Shown here in pieces: positions 11,145 through 21,800 of a stretch of 64,000 bases of DNA (positions are counted from its first letter, which is position 1; each line of letters begins with the position of its first letter). A program made the translations under genes and the position numbers. Below the pieces are notes generated by a model that was given only the letters and a program-made list of their open reading frames with translations, did no database searches and was not told where the DNA came from. The stretch covers positions 50,001 through 114,000 of the forward strand of contig JAJOZX010009080.1 of NCBI GenBank assembly GCA_023014485.1, given 5' to 3'. This DNA is from Bathynomus jamesi (taxonomy: Eukaryota; Arthropoda; Malacostraca; Isopoda; Cirolanidae).

Positions 11145-12510
11145 CGGGGCTCCAATAAATCTTAGCCCCACCCCGCCCATGGCCTAAACCATTAGAGGTA
11201 CAGCAAAACTAAACATACCTTACAAAGGAGAATTTAATCCTGCATTTAATGAGAAACAATTAAACTTGGTGTTCCCGCCATTGGCTTCCAAATAGCCTGA
11301 ATTCGCTTTGGGTATCTTGCCAAAAGTGACGTGAATAGAACTTGATCGTTACGCAAATTTGCTAAAACAGTTTCAATGTGTTGCGTCATTGTATCGTTCG
11401 AAAATCGATTTGCTGCAGGTTCTTGAAACGAGAGACATTCAACCTTGTCCTTTATAACTGATCCAATGTGTTCACAGACGTTCAGGTCAGGAGAATTTCA
11501 TGGCCATTCTTCATTTCCAAAGAAATCGATCTCATGGTTCCGCAACAACTGTTGGGTGGCTAATGCCTTAAAGCAGGGGGCCTTATCGTGCAGAAGTGTG
11601 ACCTGATCGACAGCCATAACATTGTTTGGGTTTCTTAAAAAAAGGAATGACATGCTGGGAGAGAATAATATCGCGAAAATACTGTCCATCCCAACTCTGA
11701 CCATTTGGCTTCAGCACCCACATGAGCTTCTTTGCAGTGAACAAAACAAACACACCAACACAGTCTGGACTTTTTAATAATTCGCGATAATGTTCATTGT
11801 CATCAATTTCATCTGGTGTTGTGGCCCACACTCGATCATTTTGGTAGTTAGGACGTGTTACGTAAACAAAAAATTCATCGGAGACAGCTAAATGCATGAA
11901 ATCATCCACACCCCAATCTTCAAGATAATGGGCAAACCACATTCTGTCATCGATGTTAAGTTGAGTTTTTCTTGGCTTTGGAAGTTCATGCCAAGGCTTT
12001 AAACCTTGCCTATGACGGTACAGTCGAATGATCTCACCACTAACGATCTTTCCTCTCAACACTTCGATCTCTCTAGAAAGTTTAGCACAGCTGTTTTTTC
12101 GCTTACGCGTACCGCTTTCAATGATGTCCTTTGTTTCCTGAGAGAGAGGCAAATTTGGGCGCCCAGATTTGGTTGTATCCATTTCACATTCATCCAAAGT
12201 TTTATTACAATTTCTTTTGAAGAAATCCTCACTTCTTCGCAACTTTTTAGCAACCCATGAACGTGTCATAAAGGTGGCTTCAGCATCACGAGCTTCCCGA
12301 AATGTTATTGCTCGTATGCGATCTATCACACGTTGCCTCTCCGAATCACCAATTAATTGAGAAGCCATTATATTATCACTATCAGCTAGGGTAATTTTAA
12401 TACCTGCAATAAATAAAGAATTTTATATATTTTTTTAATCACTAAAAACTATTTCGATATAAGTAAACATGTAAGCTGCAAATGGGGGGCTAAGGTTTTT
12501 TGGAACCCCT
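11145..12510 (-). mobile_element. Tc1/mariner-superfamily element with DD37E-type spacing
   Basis: Imperfect terminal inverted repeats are present. The left end begins CGGGGCTCCAATAAATCTTA. The right end, reverse complemented, begins AGGGGTTCCAAAAAACCTTA. Both are flanked by TA (11143-11144 and 12511-12512). The length is 1366 bp. It is inserted in LINE copy B, which resumes on each side. A single minus-strand transposase gene fills most of the interior. Confidence 0.88.
11246..12368 (-). pseudogene. Tc1-like (DD37E) transposase, one frameshift and one in-frame stop
   Basis: A cut-and-paste transposase of the IS630/Tc1/mariner superfamily. The ATG at 12366-12368 begins MASQLIGDSERQR, followed by helix-turn-helix-like DNA-binding segments (to about residue 130). 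The first catalytic Asp is in HLAVSDEFF and the second in TLLHDKAPCF. The third acidic residue is the Glu in SPDLNVCEHI. Counting between the second Asp and this Glu gives 37 residues, hence DD37E rather than the DD34E of classical Tc1. A homopolymer indel near 11636-11642 shifts the frame by one, and a TGA at about 11497 replaces the residue after NEEWP. The stop is at 11246-11248, giving about 374 codons, a normal family length. With only two lesions it looks relatively young. Confidence 0.85.
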
Positions 12511-12865
12511 TACATCCCTCAACATATCATTACTCACTAACACAATTTATCAGACTCTTCCCCACTCCCGACACAGTTATTTTAATCAATCACCATTCCG
12601 GACACACCATACTTCCCAATCACTACAGGCTCAGGGCGAACTTCTACTTTCCTTTTCAGTTTACCTATTACAGTCGCTCTACTAGTATATGCATTCCCCC
12701 TGCTTCCAACCGCATCACTTAAAATATTTCGCAAATCATCAAACGTCTACAGCCTATCCATAATTAATTTCTAATTTTCAACTATTAGTTCGTTTGTGTT
12801 TTTTAAATTAATACTTCTTATTCGTGATTTATACTGTATATTTACTTAACCACAATTTCCCATAA

Positions 12866-13265
12866 CACCTCCGTGGTGTGGTGGTTAACATTGCTGACTA
12901 CGAATCTATCGGCCCCGGGTTTGATTCCAGGTGACGGCAGGCGACACGCAGCTAACCAGCTGTTTATCTTTCTACACAAAAGTTGGTTGGTAGATAAATG
13001 GGTACCCTGGGTAGCCTAGTGGTTAACCTTCAGCTACTATCGTTGGGCGAATTCTGACCCCGAGTACATTTGTTTATTTTATCGTGGGAAATAATGATAG
13101 TAGTTAAGGGTTAAGACGCTGGGCTGCTGATTGGAAGGTCGTGAGATCGAATCCGGGCAAGGATTTTGTATGATAATTTCTGACCAGCTGTAGGTCTAAG
13201 GTGGATCAACGACCTTGACCTTCGTCAGAATGAACAATTCGGGCGGAAGCAAAACCAAGATTAAC
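12866..13265 (+). repeat. tRNA-like SINE modules in tandem
   Basis: Three tRNA-like segments follow each other. The first has an A-box-like TGGTGTGGTGGTTAA and a B-box-like GGGTTTGATTCC near 12917. The second has an A-box-like TAGCCTAGTGGTTAA near 13012 and a weaker 3' half. The third has AGTAGTTAAGGGTTAAGACG followed by a B-box-like GAGATCGAATCCGGG at 13143-13157. None folds into an intact tRNA that I could support. The arrangement fits a composite tRNA-derived SINE or SINEs inserted next to one another. No clear poly(A) tail or target duplication was found. Confidence 0.6.
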
Positions 13266-13645
13266 TTCGTATTGATTTACATATTACTTAATAATCATTA
13301 CTCGTTCATTTCTTGCATTTAAATCGTTTAATTCAGTTAGATTGAAAAGACGCATTGTGGAATATTGGTTCGAAAGTTATTCCTGATACATTAAAAAAAT
13401 AAAATAAATAAAAAATTGATGCCACAAGAGCCAAAAAAAGTTGGCTATGAAATAAATGACAAATTACACAGGCCTGTGATGGTTTTGTTGTTCGAAATAT
13501 TTTATCATTTGTATAGTAACTTTTGCACGCTGATTCCAAAAATAATAATTTTTCGCCATCACGTACAGATTTTTCACAAAATGTCATTTCATATTACGTA
13601 TGCAAGTCATTTTTATTAAATTTTGATTAAAAACTACTGCCTATA

Positions 13646-13800
13646 AATGCTTGGTTTCACCAAGTCATCAAAGAAATGGAGAAGAGATATCAGGGAAGGT
13701 GGGACATCAGCATGATGGCTGATTACTGCTGAATGTTGAAACGAATACTCTAGAATTATTACATAAAAGAAAAGGAACAGCGCGTACATTCGAGACTAAA
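13646..13800 (+). pseudogene. Fragment of an arthropod repeat-family protein (MEKRYQGRWD...MMADYC motif)
   Basis: The + frame reads ...FHQVIKEMEKRYQGRWDISM then MADYC, a stop, and MLKR. I recall this motif as a conserved C-terminal segment of a repetitive protein family that is abundant in arthropod genomes and usually unannotated. Only about 50 codons survive, with stops. It lies directly before the hAT element starting at 13864. It may belong to the same family as the N-terminal fragment at 55068-55550, but that link is from memory and unverified. Confidence 0.45.
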
Positions 13801-13863
13801 AGGCATAGATCTCATAAGAAAACTCGGGGCAAATAAAGATGAATATGTAATTGACGTTAATAG

Positions 13864-15078
13864 CAAAGCTGGGCACAAACCGTTAATCCGTTAATCGTTA
13901 ATTAACGAAGTTAACTTTTTCGTTAACGATTTAACTTTTAAGTTAACTTTGAAAATCATTATCGGACTAATTAACTTCCGTTACATTTAACTTCCGTTAA
14001 CTCAAGTCCGTTAACCCAAAAATTCATAAATAAACGTTTAAAAGTTTCTATTATTTTCAGTGCTGAGCAGGTGCGCAATTAATCCGCCACTGTTAATAGT
14101 GATGAACGAATTTCCATTTCCGCAGTGCAAAATCAGGCGATATATTTGTTTCCGTCGCCACAATTTGTGTCTTACCAAATATGGTAGTTATTTATGGCAT
14201 TGGTTTGAGCAAAACATGGTCGACTGTAAAATCAGGCGGAAAGATTTGCCATTTGAGTTGAATGTTTCAACTTCTTTCAAGAAATATCACGAGCATTTTA
14301 AGGCACTTTCAATAATATATATGTAACAATTACAACAAATAACTACATTCGTTTCATTTGCAGTCTGTCTCTTGCGCAACATGTTTGTGCTAGTGAATAT
14401 TTAAAAATAATCGTTGTCAAGTAAGTCATGTATATTTATAATATGTCTGTGAGTACCTTATTAGTAGTCTCCTTGATACATTTCAAGAACCATAAAACTG
14501 ATCAGGTAAGATTTCAATTCTCATGTCACTTTGATGACATAAATTAAGTCAATTGATGTCTTACAATGGGAGCGTTTTCACCTTAACCCTTTATGTCCTG
14601 GCGGTACTTCTAGGTACCACATCTTTAAAATCTCCATAATTATTTTTCTACCCGGTTGATCCTGCCGGTACTTTCAAGTCCCAATGTGAATTAGTTTCTT
14701 TATGAGATAATAGATGGCGTTGAGAAGTAAATGTGAGCGTGTGGCGCCAGAGGCTGTTTACTCTTTAGTATCTCTGCCATCCCCTCCAGTGCTGCAGTGG
14801 AGCGTTTGTTCTCTATGGGCAAGGACATCCTGAGGGCCAAGAGATCATCCTTGTCTGATGAAAACTTTGATATGCTAATTTTCATGAAGGGGCAACATGC
14901 ATCTCATGGACAAAATGGAGAACGAGAAGAGGGAAAATTAAATTATATATATATTGTGTTTTTCATTTTTTTTATAATAAAAGTTAACGTTAACGGTTTA
15001 TCGGTAACTTCCGTTACATGTTTAACGGAAGTTAACGGTTAACGAAGTTAACTTTTTGGTTAACGGTGCCCACCACTG
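13864..15078 (+). mobile_element. hAT-type transposon, non-autonomous, near-perfect 8-bp target duplication
   Basis: The left end begins CAAAGCTGGGCAC. The right end, reverse complemented, begins CAGTGGTGGGCAC; this is the usual hAT start pattern. The flanking octamers are GTTAATAG (13856-13863) and GTTACTAG (15079-15086), identical at 7 of 8 positions. Both subterminal regions are dense in GTTAAC-type repeats in both orientations, a common binding-site architecture for hAT transposases. The 1.2-kb interior keeps only the end of a transposase and a degraded, possibly BED-finger-like stretch (14172-14310). Confidence 0.87.
14772..14905 (+). pseudogene. hAT transposase C-terminal dimerisation domain fragment
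   Basis: The + frame reads ...SSAAVERLFSMGKDILR, then AKRSSLSDENFDML. This is the signature of the hAT C-terminal dimerisation region (AVERLFS...G..L...R..LS.E....L). Nothing recognisable as the catalytic RNase-H-like core is left upstream, so the element depends on a transposase supplied elsewhere. Confidence 0.8.
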
Positions 15079-15086
15079 GTTACTAG

Positions 15087-15479
15087 TCTTCTTTCTTTTT
15101 AAAATTGTTTGCATTTGTAATTAGTATAACAAGGCGAAATAGGTACCTAATGTAAATTGAAATAAATAATATTTATTTGGTTTTTTCCCTTCCAGTTTGC
15201 AGAAATCCTTACGCGATAGAAAAACTGAACACCTTTTTCAAAATCAGCGTAGTTGAATTATATAAAACCAGTTATTAGTAAGGAAACAACTCTTACAAAG
15301 TTCTCATTCGCAGGCTTGTTATCACTAGTAGTATGGCCGAAAACAAGACGAGTGCAGAGCAATTGCAATGTTGATCAAATGAGTGCCAGTGCACTCATAG
15401 TGCAATTATATAAATATATAAAAACAGCAAAACTTATGTAAAATCAAAATGAACACACCTTATGTTCTACTGCGCTTAA
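15087..15479. other. Spacer with no gene seen
   Basis: AT-rich sequence between the hAT element and the Polinton-like fragment. It contains a splice-acceptor-like TTCCCTTCCAG near 15187 and a 62-codon frame at 15253-15441 without recognisable motifs. Clear homology to the second Polinton-like copy begins only at about 15483 (the counterpart of 59755). Confidence 0.45.
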
Positions 15480-15821
15480 TTAAAATACTAAACTCGCACG
15501 TGATCGAGTCTACACACTCATCATTGTTGCTTTGTACTATACAATAAATACGATTTAGCATTATTACACCAATTGGGTGTGCGGGTGCCTATACTCGATG
15601 TAAGGGCCTTCAATTCGTTCAATATATTTTTGTGCCCACTTTAAAATTGGTTGGCAAATTATCTTTAAATACGGACAGAATACAATCAAAAGCACGCACA
15701 AAGAGGGCGTCGTTAGCCACAACTTCATTATTAAATTCAAGTTTATAAACACTCCTTTCCAATCGAGGGTTTTTCTTACCGATTCGAGCTTTTCAATCGT
15801 GAACTCCTCTTCACAACGCAT
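15480..15821 (-). pseudogene. Degraded copy of unrecognised Polinton-like gene (homologue of 59742-60086)
   Basis: The ATG at 15819-15821 begins MRCEEEFTIEKLESV, aligning with MLSEFTIEKLKSV of the gene at 60086. The start is moved slightly upstream by two extra codons. After about residue 25 a frame change breaks the match, although nucleotide similarity continues to about 15483 (shared KAR/AFDCIL-region codons, then the EYRHPHT versus EYRFPYT stretch). No known domain. Its persistence in two copies argues that it is a genuine element gene. Confidence 0.65.
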
Positions 15822-15838
15822 AGCGACAGTTGATATAA

Positions 15839-16428
15839 AGAACAGAAGTCGTAGTAATGGAGTTTCACGTCCTCCGTAGGTGGAAAGTATAGCTTGAATG
15901 GGTTTCTACGCCCTCCGAACAAGCTATCACCGCATTTGAGAGGCTCCAACACCATTGAACGCTTGATCGTGTTTATTGCTTCATCGTACTGTCCGTTTCC
16001 ATCCGTGCATCATACTCATGCTCCCACAAGATCTTGTGAGTGAACTGGGTGCCTATAAGCTGATCGCGGGTGCGGGTCTATACAAGACTATCGGCAGGAG
16101 ATCTACCGTGGATATCTCCTACGATTCCACACTCAGGGACGTGGACATCCATGCCACCAGCAACCGTTAAAGGAGTACACAGTCTTCTCACGAGTGGCAC
16201 GGTCTTCGCTTAGACCATCAACCCAAAAAAACACGACCATTGACCTTAATGGGTACTTCTCCCGTGTTGCGGCATGTTATATGTATATTCCGGCCTGCTG
16301 CTGTATGTGTATGAGCCAGTAAATAGCCTTGTGCCCATAACTGCGAGGGTTGTTTCTGTGAATGACGGCTAAGGTGTCTTTAGGCATGAAATTGTTCTTG
16401 AACACAGTAAAGCACAATGAGGCGATTA
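15839..16428 (-). pseudogene. DNA polymerase B (protein-primed type) fragment
   Basis: Minus-strand reading gives ...MPKDTLAVIHRNN... near 16400-16330, then GEVPIKVNGRVFWVDG and VYSFNGCWWHGCPRP. The rest runs to about 15839, covering the region equivalent to 63531-63890. GCWWHGCP is a characteristic segment of the family B polymerases of Maverick/Polinton-like elements and relatives. Frameshifts and a run of extra A bases interrupt it. The catalytic palm motifs are absent, removed by the 3.4-kb internal deletion. Confidence 0.8.
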
Positions 16429-17154
16429 TGGAAAACTGATGTGTGGGTAGTTGGGAGGTAACAAAAATGGTTCACTGAGTAGGTAGGTAGTTAATCTAAC
16501 AATTATTAAATTCCTTTTATGTCAATAACTGGGTGGATGAAACCAATTGGTTGCTCACCAGAGTTATTCTCCACACTAGTATTTATATACTGTGTGACAA
16601 GAGCGTGCTCGGTAATAGACATACATTACCGATCAACCAACCGAAAAAAACCAAGAGGACGCTGGTGGAAAAAGCCCCGCGAAAAGGAGGAAAAGGGAGA
16701 ACGAAAACTAGGAACGGGGCGGGAAGACGGAACGAGAGAAGGGAGAAGAAAAAACAACGGGAAAAAGATCCCCACCAGCAAGTACGCTCTCAACAATTAA
16801 ACAAAAGGGAAAAGGGACTCGCTAATAACACTCATTAAGTGACTAATTGTGTTTTTAACCCAGTTAGAAGTAAACGCCGTAAATTAAGCTGGGTCAGACA
16901 AATTAGGCCTACATTGTGGTCTAAGACCTAAGACCTAGCATCAACTCATAGCTTAACAAAGGTGAAGGTAGATTGCCCTAACCTAATTTGGTGAGGAATC
17001 CTACTGTGGACCTCAATTTATCTGCCCGCTCTGGACCATTTCCGGAATCTCTAGGCTGACCCCTACAAGGCTAGACTTAATCTACTCTATAGTTAGACTG
17101 GAGATATTAGGGGTGGGTTAATTGGGGACCAATTCATACAGAGCATTTTTCACA
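16429..17154 (+). repeat. Bel/Pao 5' LTR
   Basis: It begins TGGAAAACTGATGTGTGGGT and matches the right repeat through AATCTCTAGGCT (17057). The remainder, to 17154, is assigned because TG...CA boundaries and a TGG-initiated primer-binding-site candidate fit there. The small frames inside it (16519-16838) also recur in the right LTR and are not genes. Confidence 0.7.
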
Positions 17155-17503
17155 ATGGTGGCCCGTGTGTGGGGAATTTACATACTTTAGGCTTAACTTA
17201 ACAAAAATTGCAGAATTAGGCTAAATGGTCTAGCCTAAACCTAACCTAATCAAGCCTAAAGTAACAAACTTGCCTAATTAGGTCTACAACCTAGGGCCTA
17301 ACTAGGAAACATTTACATTTAAGAAGTCCCATTCTCTTATAAGCTTAGACCTGAGTGACAAATACTTGGGGGGGGGGATTTAACTAAATTTAAAACTTGA
17401 CTATTTTGTCTGATTACTCAATTTATTTGATCTCTCGTCTCTGGTAATTTCTTCTTGTCCTATATTTCATTACGATCCCTAGTTAAACAATTTTGACTTA
17501 AAC

Positions 17504-18790
17504 ATGGACAGTGAAGAATTGAAACAATTAAAAAAGAAAAAGAAGGGAAAGTTGGGTGCTGTTACTAAGGCCATAACCACTTTTAACAATATTACACAAC
17601 CAGGCAAGGAAGATTTAGAGTATGTAATTATTAAATTGGATAACTTTAAAAAGGATATAATAGCCATTGATGAGAGTATTTCAAAGTTATTTGAACCTGA
17701 AATGGCTGATGAACAACTTATAAACCTTTACTCTGATAATGAGCATCAGTTAACCTTAATTGAACAACACATAAGGAGATTACAGTCTCGTTTGACCGAC
17801 TTAACACCAAATAAACCTATTCTGATTTTAATCAAAGTAGAGCTAACCTTCAACAAAATTTAAGTGGCATGCCAAATCCCGAGTCACAAGAATTCAGGGC
17901 TAAGTACCCACTTAGCGAGTACCAACATTTGATGGGGGACACGGTACAATTCCCATCTTTCATTGAAAAATTTGAGAGTTCAATAGGTAATAAACCTTAT
18001 ATTCCAACTGTTGATAAGTTTAGCTACTTAACTAGTTTCCTTAAAGGTCCAGCCTATAACATGATAGCCTATTTACCAGCTGTGGGGGATTCATATGAAG
18101 TAGCTATGATCTCTTGAAACGTAATTACATTAATAAAGATGAGATTATATTTGAATTATCTCAACAAATTATTGATTTTGCACCCGTAAAAGATAACCAT
18201 AGTGATATGGAAAAATTTTATTCAAAATTAGATGCTATTATGGGACAACTGGTTAGCAATGAGATAGATGTTGAAGCTTCATCTTGGCTTATACAAGGCG
18301 CAGTTCTTAGGTGCCTTCCTTGAGGATTAAAGATGTTTTAGTTCAAAAGACGGAGAAAATTATCCTAATCTTGAAAACATCAGAAAACACTTTCCAACTA
18401 TCCTAACTAATTTCAAATTGAGAAATAGTTCAACAAAAATAAGACCCAGACTATGGATAAACCAAAGACTGTCCCCAGAGACCAACTAGCTACAGCCAAA
18501 CAGACAAAACTTGATACTGTAGAATCAAATGTGACCAACTGTAATACACGAACACCTACATTACAGAACTTTAATGTAACTGCTGCCTCAACTTACACAC
18601 CACATTGCAAATTTTGTGCAAGTGATGAACACAGTAGTACTGGGTGTGGCAAATATTCAGACTTTAACTCAAGAGCTAGAAGATGTGAACAGTTGAACCT
18701 ATGTAAAAGTGTATTGGCCAGGGACATTATAAGAAAGACTAAGTCTAGGTTAAGATTCAATTGTAAGTTTTGTAAAAGTTCATGACATGT
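17504..18790 (+). pseudogene. Bel/Pao gag region
   Basis: The ATG at 17504 starts a Lys-rich N terminus (MDSEELKQLKKKKKG). Next comes a region typical of Bel/Pao Gag (DUF1759-like), with KYPLSEYQHLMGDTVQFPSF, FSYLTSFLKGPAYNMI and LLKRNYINKDEIIFE, split over two frames at about 17865 and 18115. The end has Cys/His knuckle-like motifs: HCKFCASDEHSSTGC and later FNCKFCKSS...H. Stops at about 18323 and 18785 and several frame changes destroy the product. Gag would have formed the particle shell and bound the RNA. Confidence 0.8.
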
Positions 18791-18889
18791 CTCATCAATG
18801 TGATATTCACTGAAGTGTCCAAACAACAATACTCAAACTCAAAAGATACTTCCTCCAAACAAAGGTAATCAAGAAAATGTCACTTTCAT

Positions 18890-21800
18890 GGGACATTTTG
18901 TTTGTTCAAACAACGTAACAAAAAACACTGAGGTTCTTTTACCAACTATTACTTTGGACTTAGTGAATGGTGAGGGTAGCACTCTAGTGAGATGTCTTAT
19001 AGACTCTTGTTCTCAACAAACTTGTTTCGCAAAATTTAGTTAATAAATTGGGTTTGACACCAAACCCGAATGAACAAGAACTCAATATCACATCCTTTGT
19101 TAAGGATAACTCAACAAAAATAGCTATAAGACAATTGACCTGGAACTACATGTAGAAAATGAATTAGAAAAAATTAAAACAGTCATTATTCCAAAAGTAG
19201 GACAAAACAAACTGGTTATACCCAAACTAGAACAAACCCAATCATTGAGAAAACAGTACAATATAGCTGATAGACATATCACAAACACAGTAGCTAACAT
19301 TGAAATGTTAATGGGGGCAGATTATATTCATCTTATTCATAGGGGCATAGTGAAGATAGGTAATGGTATAGCCCCTTTGGGTGACCTATCCAGATACAAC
19401 CTAGACCTAAACCAAAATAGTTCATGACTAACAAATACTATGTGCCTCAACTCAGTCCTACATAACACCTGTGAGAATAGCAACACTTTGAATAATATTA
19501 TAACAACTGAGAACATTAATTCATCACTGTCAAATGAAACTCTGGATGAGGCAATTCAAACTTTATGGTTGCTAGAATCTGTGGTATACATGACACAAAT
19601 CAAACTTAAGAAGATCAGTTAATGGTAGAAAGATTTGAAGACACATTCAGTGCAAAGACAATAGTTATTTTGGTGAGTTACCTTGGAAAATAAATTGTCC
19701 AACTTTAAGAGATAATCTCAAAGTAGCTAAAGGACATTTATATAGAGTAATGAAAAAGCTCAAACAAGATAATACAATTCAAATGTACAGTGATGTCTTC
19801 AAAGAACAGCTGCAGAAAGGCTTCATTGAAGAAGTAACAAATAACCCTTTTAAAAAGATGGTTGTCATTATTTAACCCACAGAGGGGTTTATCGACAAGA
19901 TGCCCCAACAACAAAACTCATAGTAGTATATAACTGTAGCCTCAAAGACAGTGATAAACACAGTTTGAATGATTGCCTGATTGAGGGTCCTAATCTCATT
20001 TCTGACCTTGTGAAGATCTTACTCAGGTTCAGGTTAGATAAATATGCCGTACAAAGTGACATTTCAAAGGCATTTTTGAAAATAAATCTTAAAAATGAAT
20101 ATGACAAGAACCAACTTAGGTTCTTATGGTTCAGGGATCCATTTGATTTGAATAAAGGGTTCATAACCTATAGATTTAATGTTGTGTTGTTTGGAGCCAA
20201 TTGCTCACGTAGCCTATTAGCATTGACAATTAGACATCATTTGAACCAGTTTAATAACTCGCTAACACTGAACTTCCTCAAGGAACATTTTTACGTAGAC
20301 AATCTAATAGGCTCAACAACAACAAAATCTGAATTATCTGAGGTCTATGAACACTCAAAACATTATGCAACAAGGTAACTTTGAACTTAGAGAGTGGATT
20401 TCAAATGATGAGGATTTAAACAAAAAAGTTTTAAAGGATAATAATGGTCTTACTGGGCCATCAGACAGAGTTAAAACTTTAGGTATGAACTGGTATTTGG
20501 ATGCAACTTCTAACAGTCATGATTCAATCTGCACTAAAGGTTTTAAACTTGATGAGGAAACAAACATTAAAAGACAAATATTATCAGAGGCTTCAAAAAT
20601 TTTGACCCCATGGGTCTATTCCTGCCTTCAACAATAAAATCAAAGATTCTCCTCCAAGAAGTTTGGAGGACAAATGTTGGGTGGGATGATCCAATAACAA
20701 TGAAGACCAAAAATCTTGGAAGAAGTTAGCTGCTGATTTAACAAAAGTGCAGAACATTAAAATACAAACAAAGGTGCTGTGGGTTTAGGGATAAGCCCCA
20801 GAGACTTCATGTGTTTGCTGATGCAAGCACACAGGCTTATGGGTGCTGTGCGTACTACTTGTAAGTCCTACAGAAAGTCATCTAATTTATGCAAAAGGGA
20901 AAGTTGCACCTCTCAAACCTACCCGAACCATACCTCAATTGGAACTATTGGCTGCTGCATTAGCCATTAAAACCATTTCATTGCTTAAGGATGCTTACCA
21001 TGATGGAACATAACTGATATCCACATCTGGCTCGACAGTCAGATTTGTCTTGCCTGGATACAGAATGATAGCATTAATAGTAAGAACATCTTTGTAAGAA
21101 ATAGCTGAAGCTAATGAAAGCCTACAAATCAACTTTCACTATTTTCCAACTAAACAAAATCCAGCAGACTTTCTGACCAGAGGTTTATCCTACAAGTTGT
21201 TGAAGTCAAACAAAACTTGGTTCATGGGACCTAAGTGGCTCTGTTATACAGACCAATGGCCTGTGGAACAAGTTAACTTGACATTAAATTTAATCTTTTC
21301 AAATGAAAAGGTTGAACCAATCACTAATTATGAACATTATTCTGATTTCAGCAAACTTGTCAGGGTCACAGCCTACTGTTTGAGGTCTGCTCACAACTGT
21401 TTAACTACATAAACAAACAGCTAAATAAGAACAATCATAATTATACAGAAGTTGCAACCAAGTACTGGATAGGGCATGCACAACAAAAGGAGTACAATAA
21501 AGAGTTAGAATTCTTGACTAATGGGAAACAAACAAAAGAGCCTGTACCATCAGTAGTTGTGGATCTAAACTTGTTCAGAGATGAGGAAGGTCTTCTAAGG
21601 TGTAAAGGGAGATTAGACAAATCAAAACTGTCTTACAAAAGCAAACATCCAATCCTTTTACCTAGATTTAGCTATTTGACAACATTAATCATCAGACAAA
21701 CACACAATGATGTACATCATATGGGGGTACCACAGACACTAACTGCATTAAGAAAAACTTATTGGATACCCAAGGGAAGGATCACTGTTAAAACAGTCTG

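Larger units (their letters stand above)
9640..12790 (-). mobile_element. RTE-like non-LTR retrotransposon, copy B (antisense, decayed, interrupted)
   Basis: Minus-strand reading gives three parts of a LINE ORF2 in order. From 12790 to 12513, then 11144 to about 10435, comes the region between endonuclease and RT, with SWNGELKNAVRERK and NKVILERSEEV and a weak ...KDQNGNVLM-like track. From 10195 to 9640 comes the start of the RT, including a degenerate ...NYRGISLLS...GKVYGR-like stretch. Stops are frequent. Two later insertions split it: a 5S-derived SINE (10208-10421) with a 12-bp target duplication and a Tc1-like element (11145-12510) at a TA. It overlaps copy A in the RT N-terminal region, so A and B are separate insertions of one family. 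Confidence 0.65.
15480..16428 (-). mobile_element. Maverick/Polinton-like element, internally deleted copy, part 1
   Basis: Two blocks match the longer copy at 59.7-64 kb in the same orientation. Bases 15483-15838 correspond to about 59755-60095, and bases 15839-16330 to about 63531-64000. The junction near 15835-15842 therefore removes about 3.4 kb. Beyond 16330 this copy carries polymerase sequence that lies outside the window in the other copy. It ends at 16428, where a Bel/Pao LTR begins. Integrase and another element protein continue on the far side of the Bel insertion (23853-26790). I infer one original element interrupted by Bel, but the integrase could belong to a neighbouring insertion. 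Confidence 0.75.

Noticed and set aside
16519..16838. Lys/Arg-rich frames present here and again at 23315-23624
   Set aside because: They lie inside the two LTRs of the Bel/Pao element and are duplicated because the LTRs are; no gene evidence.
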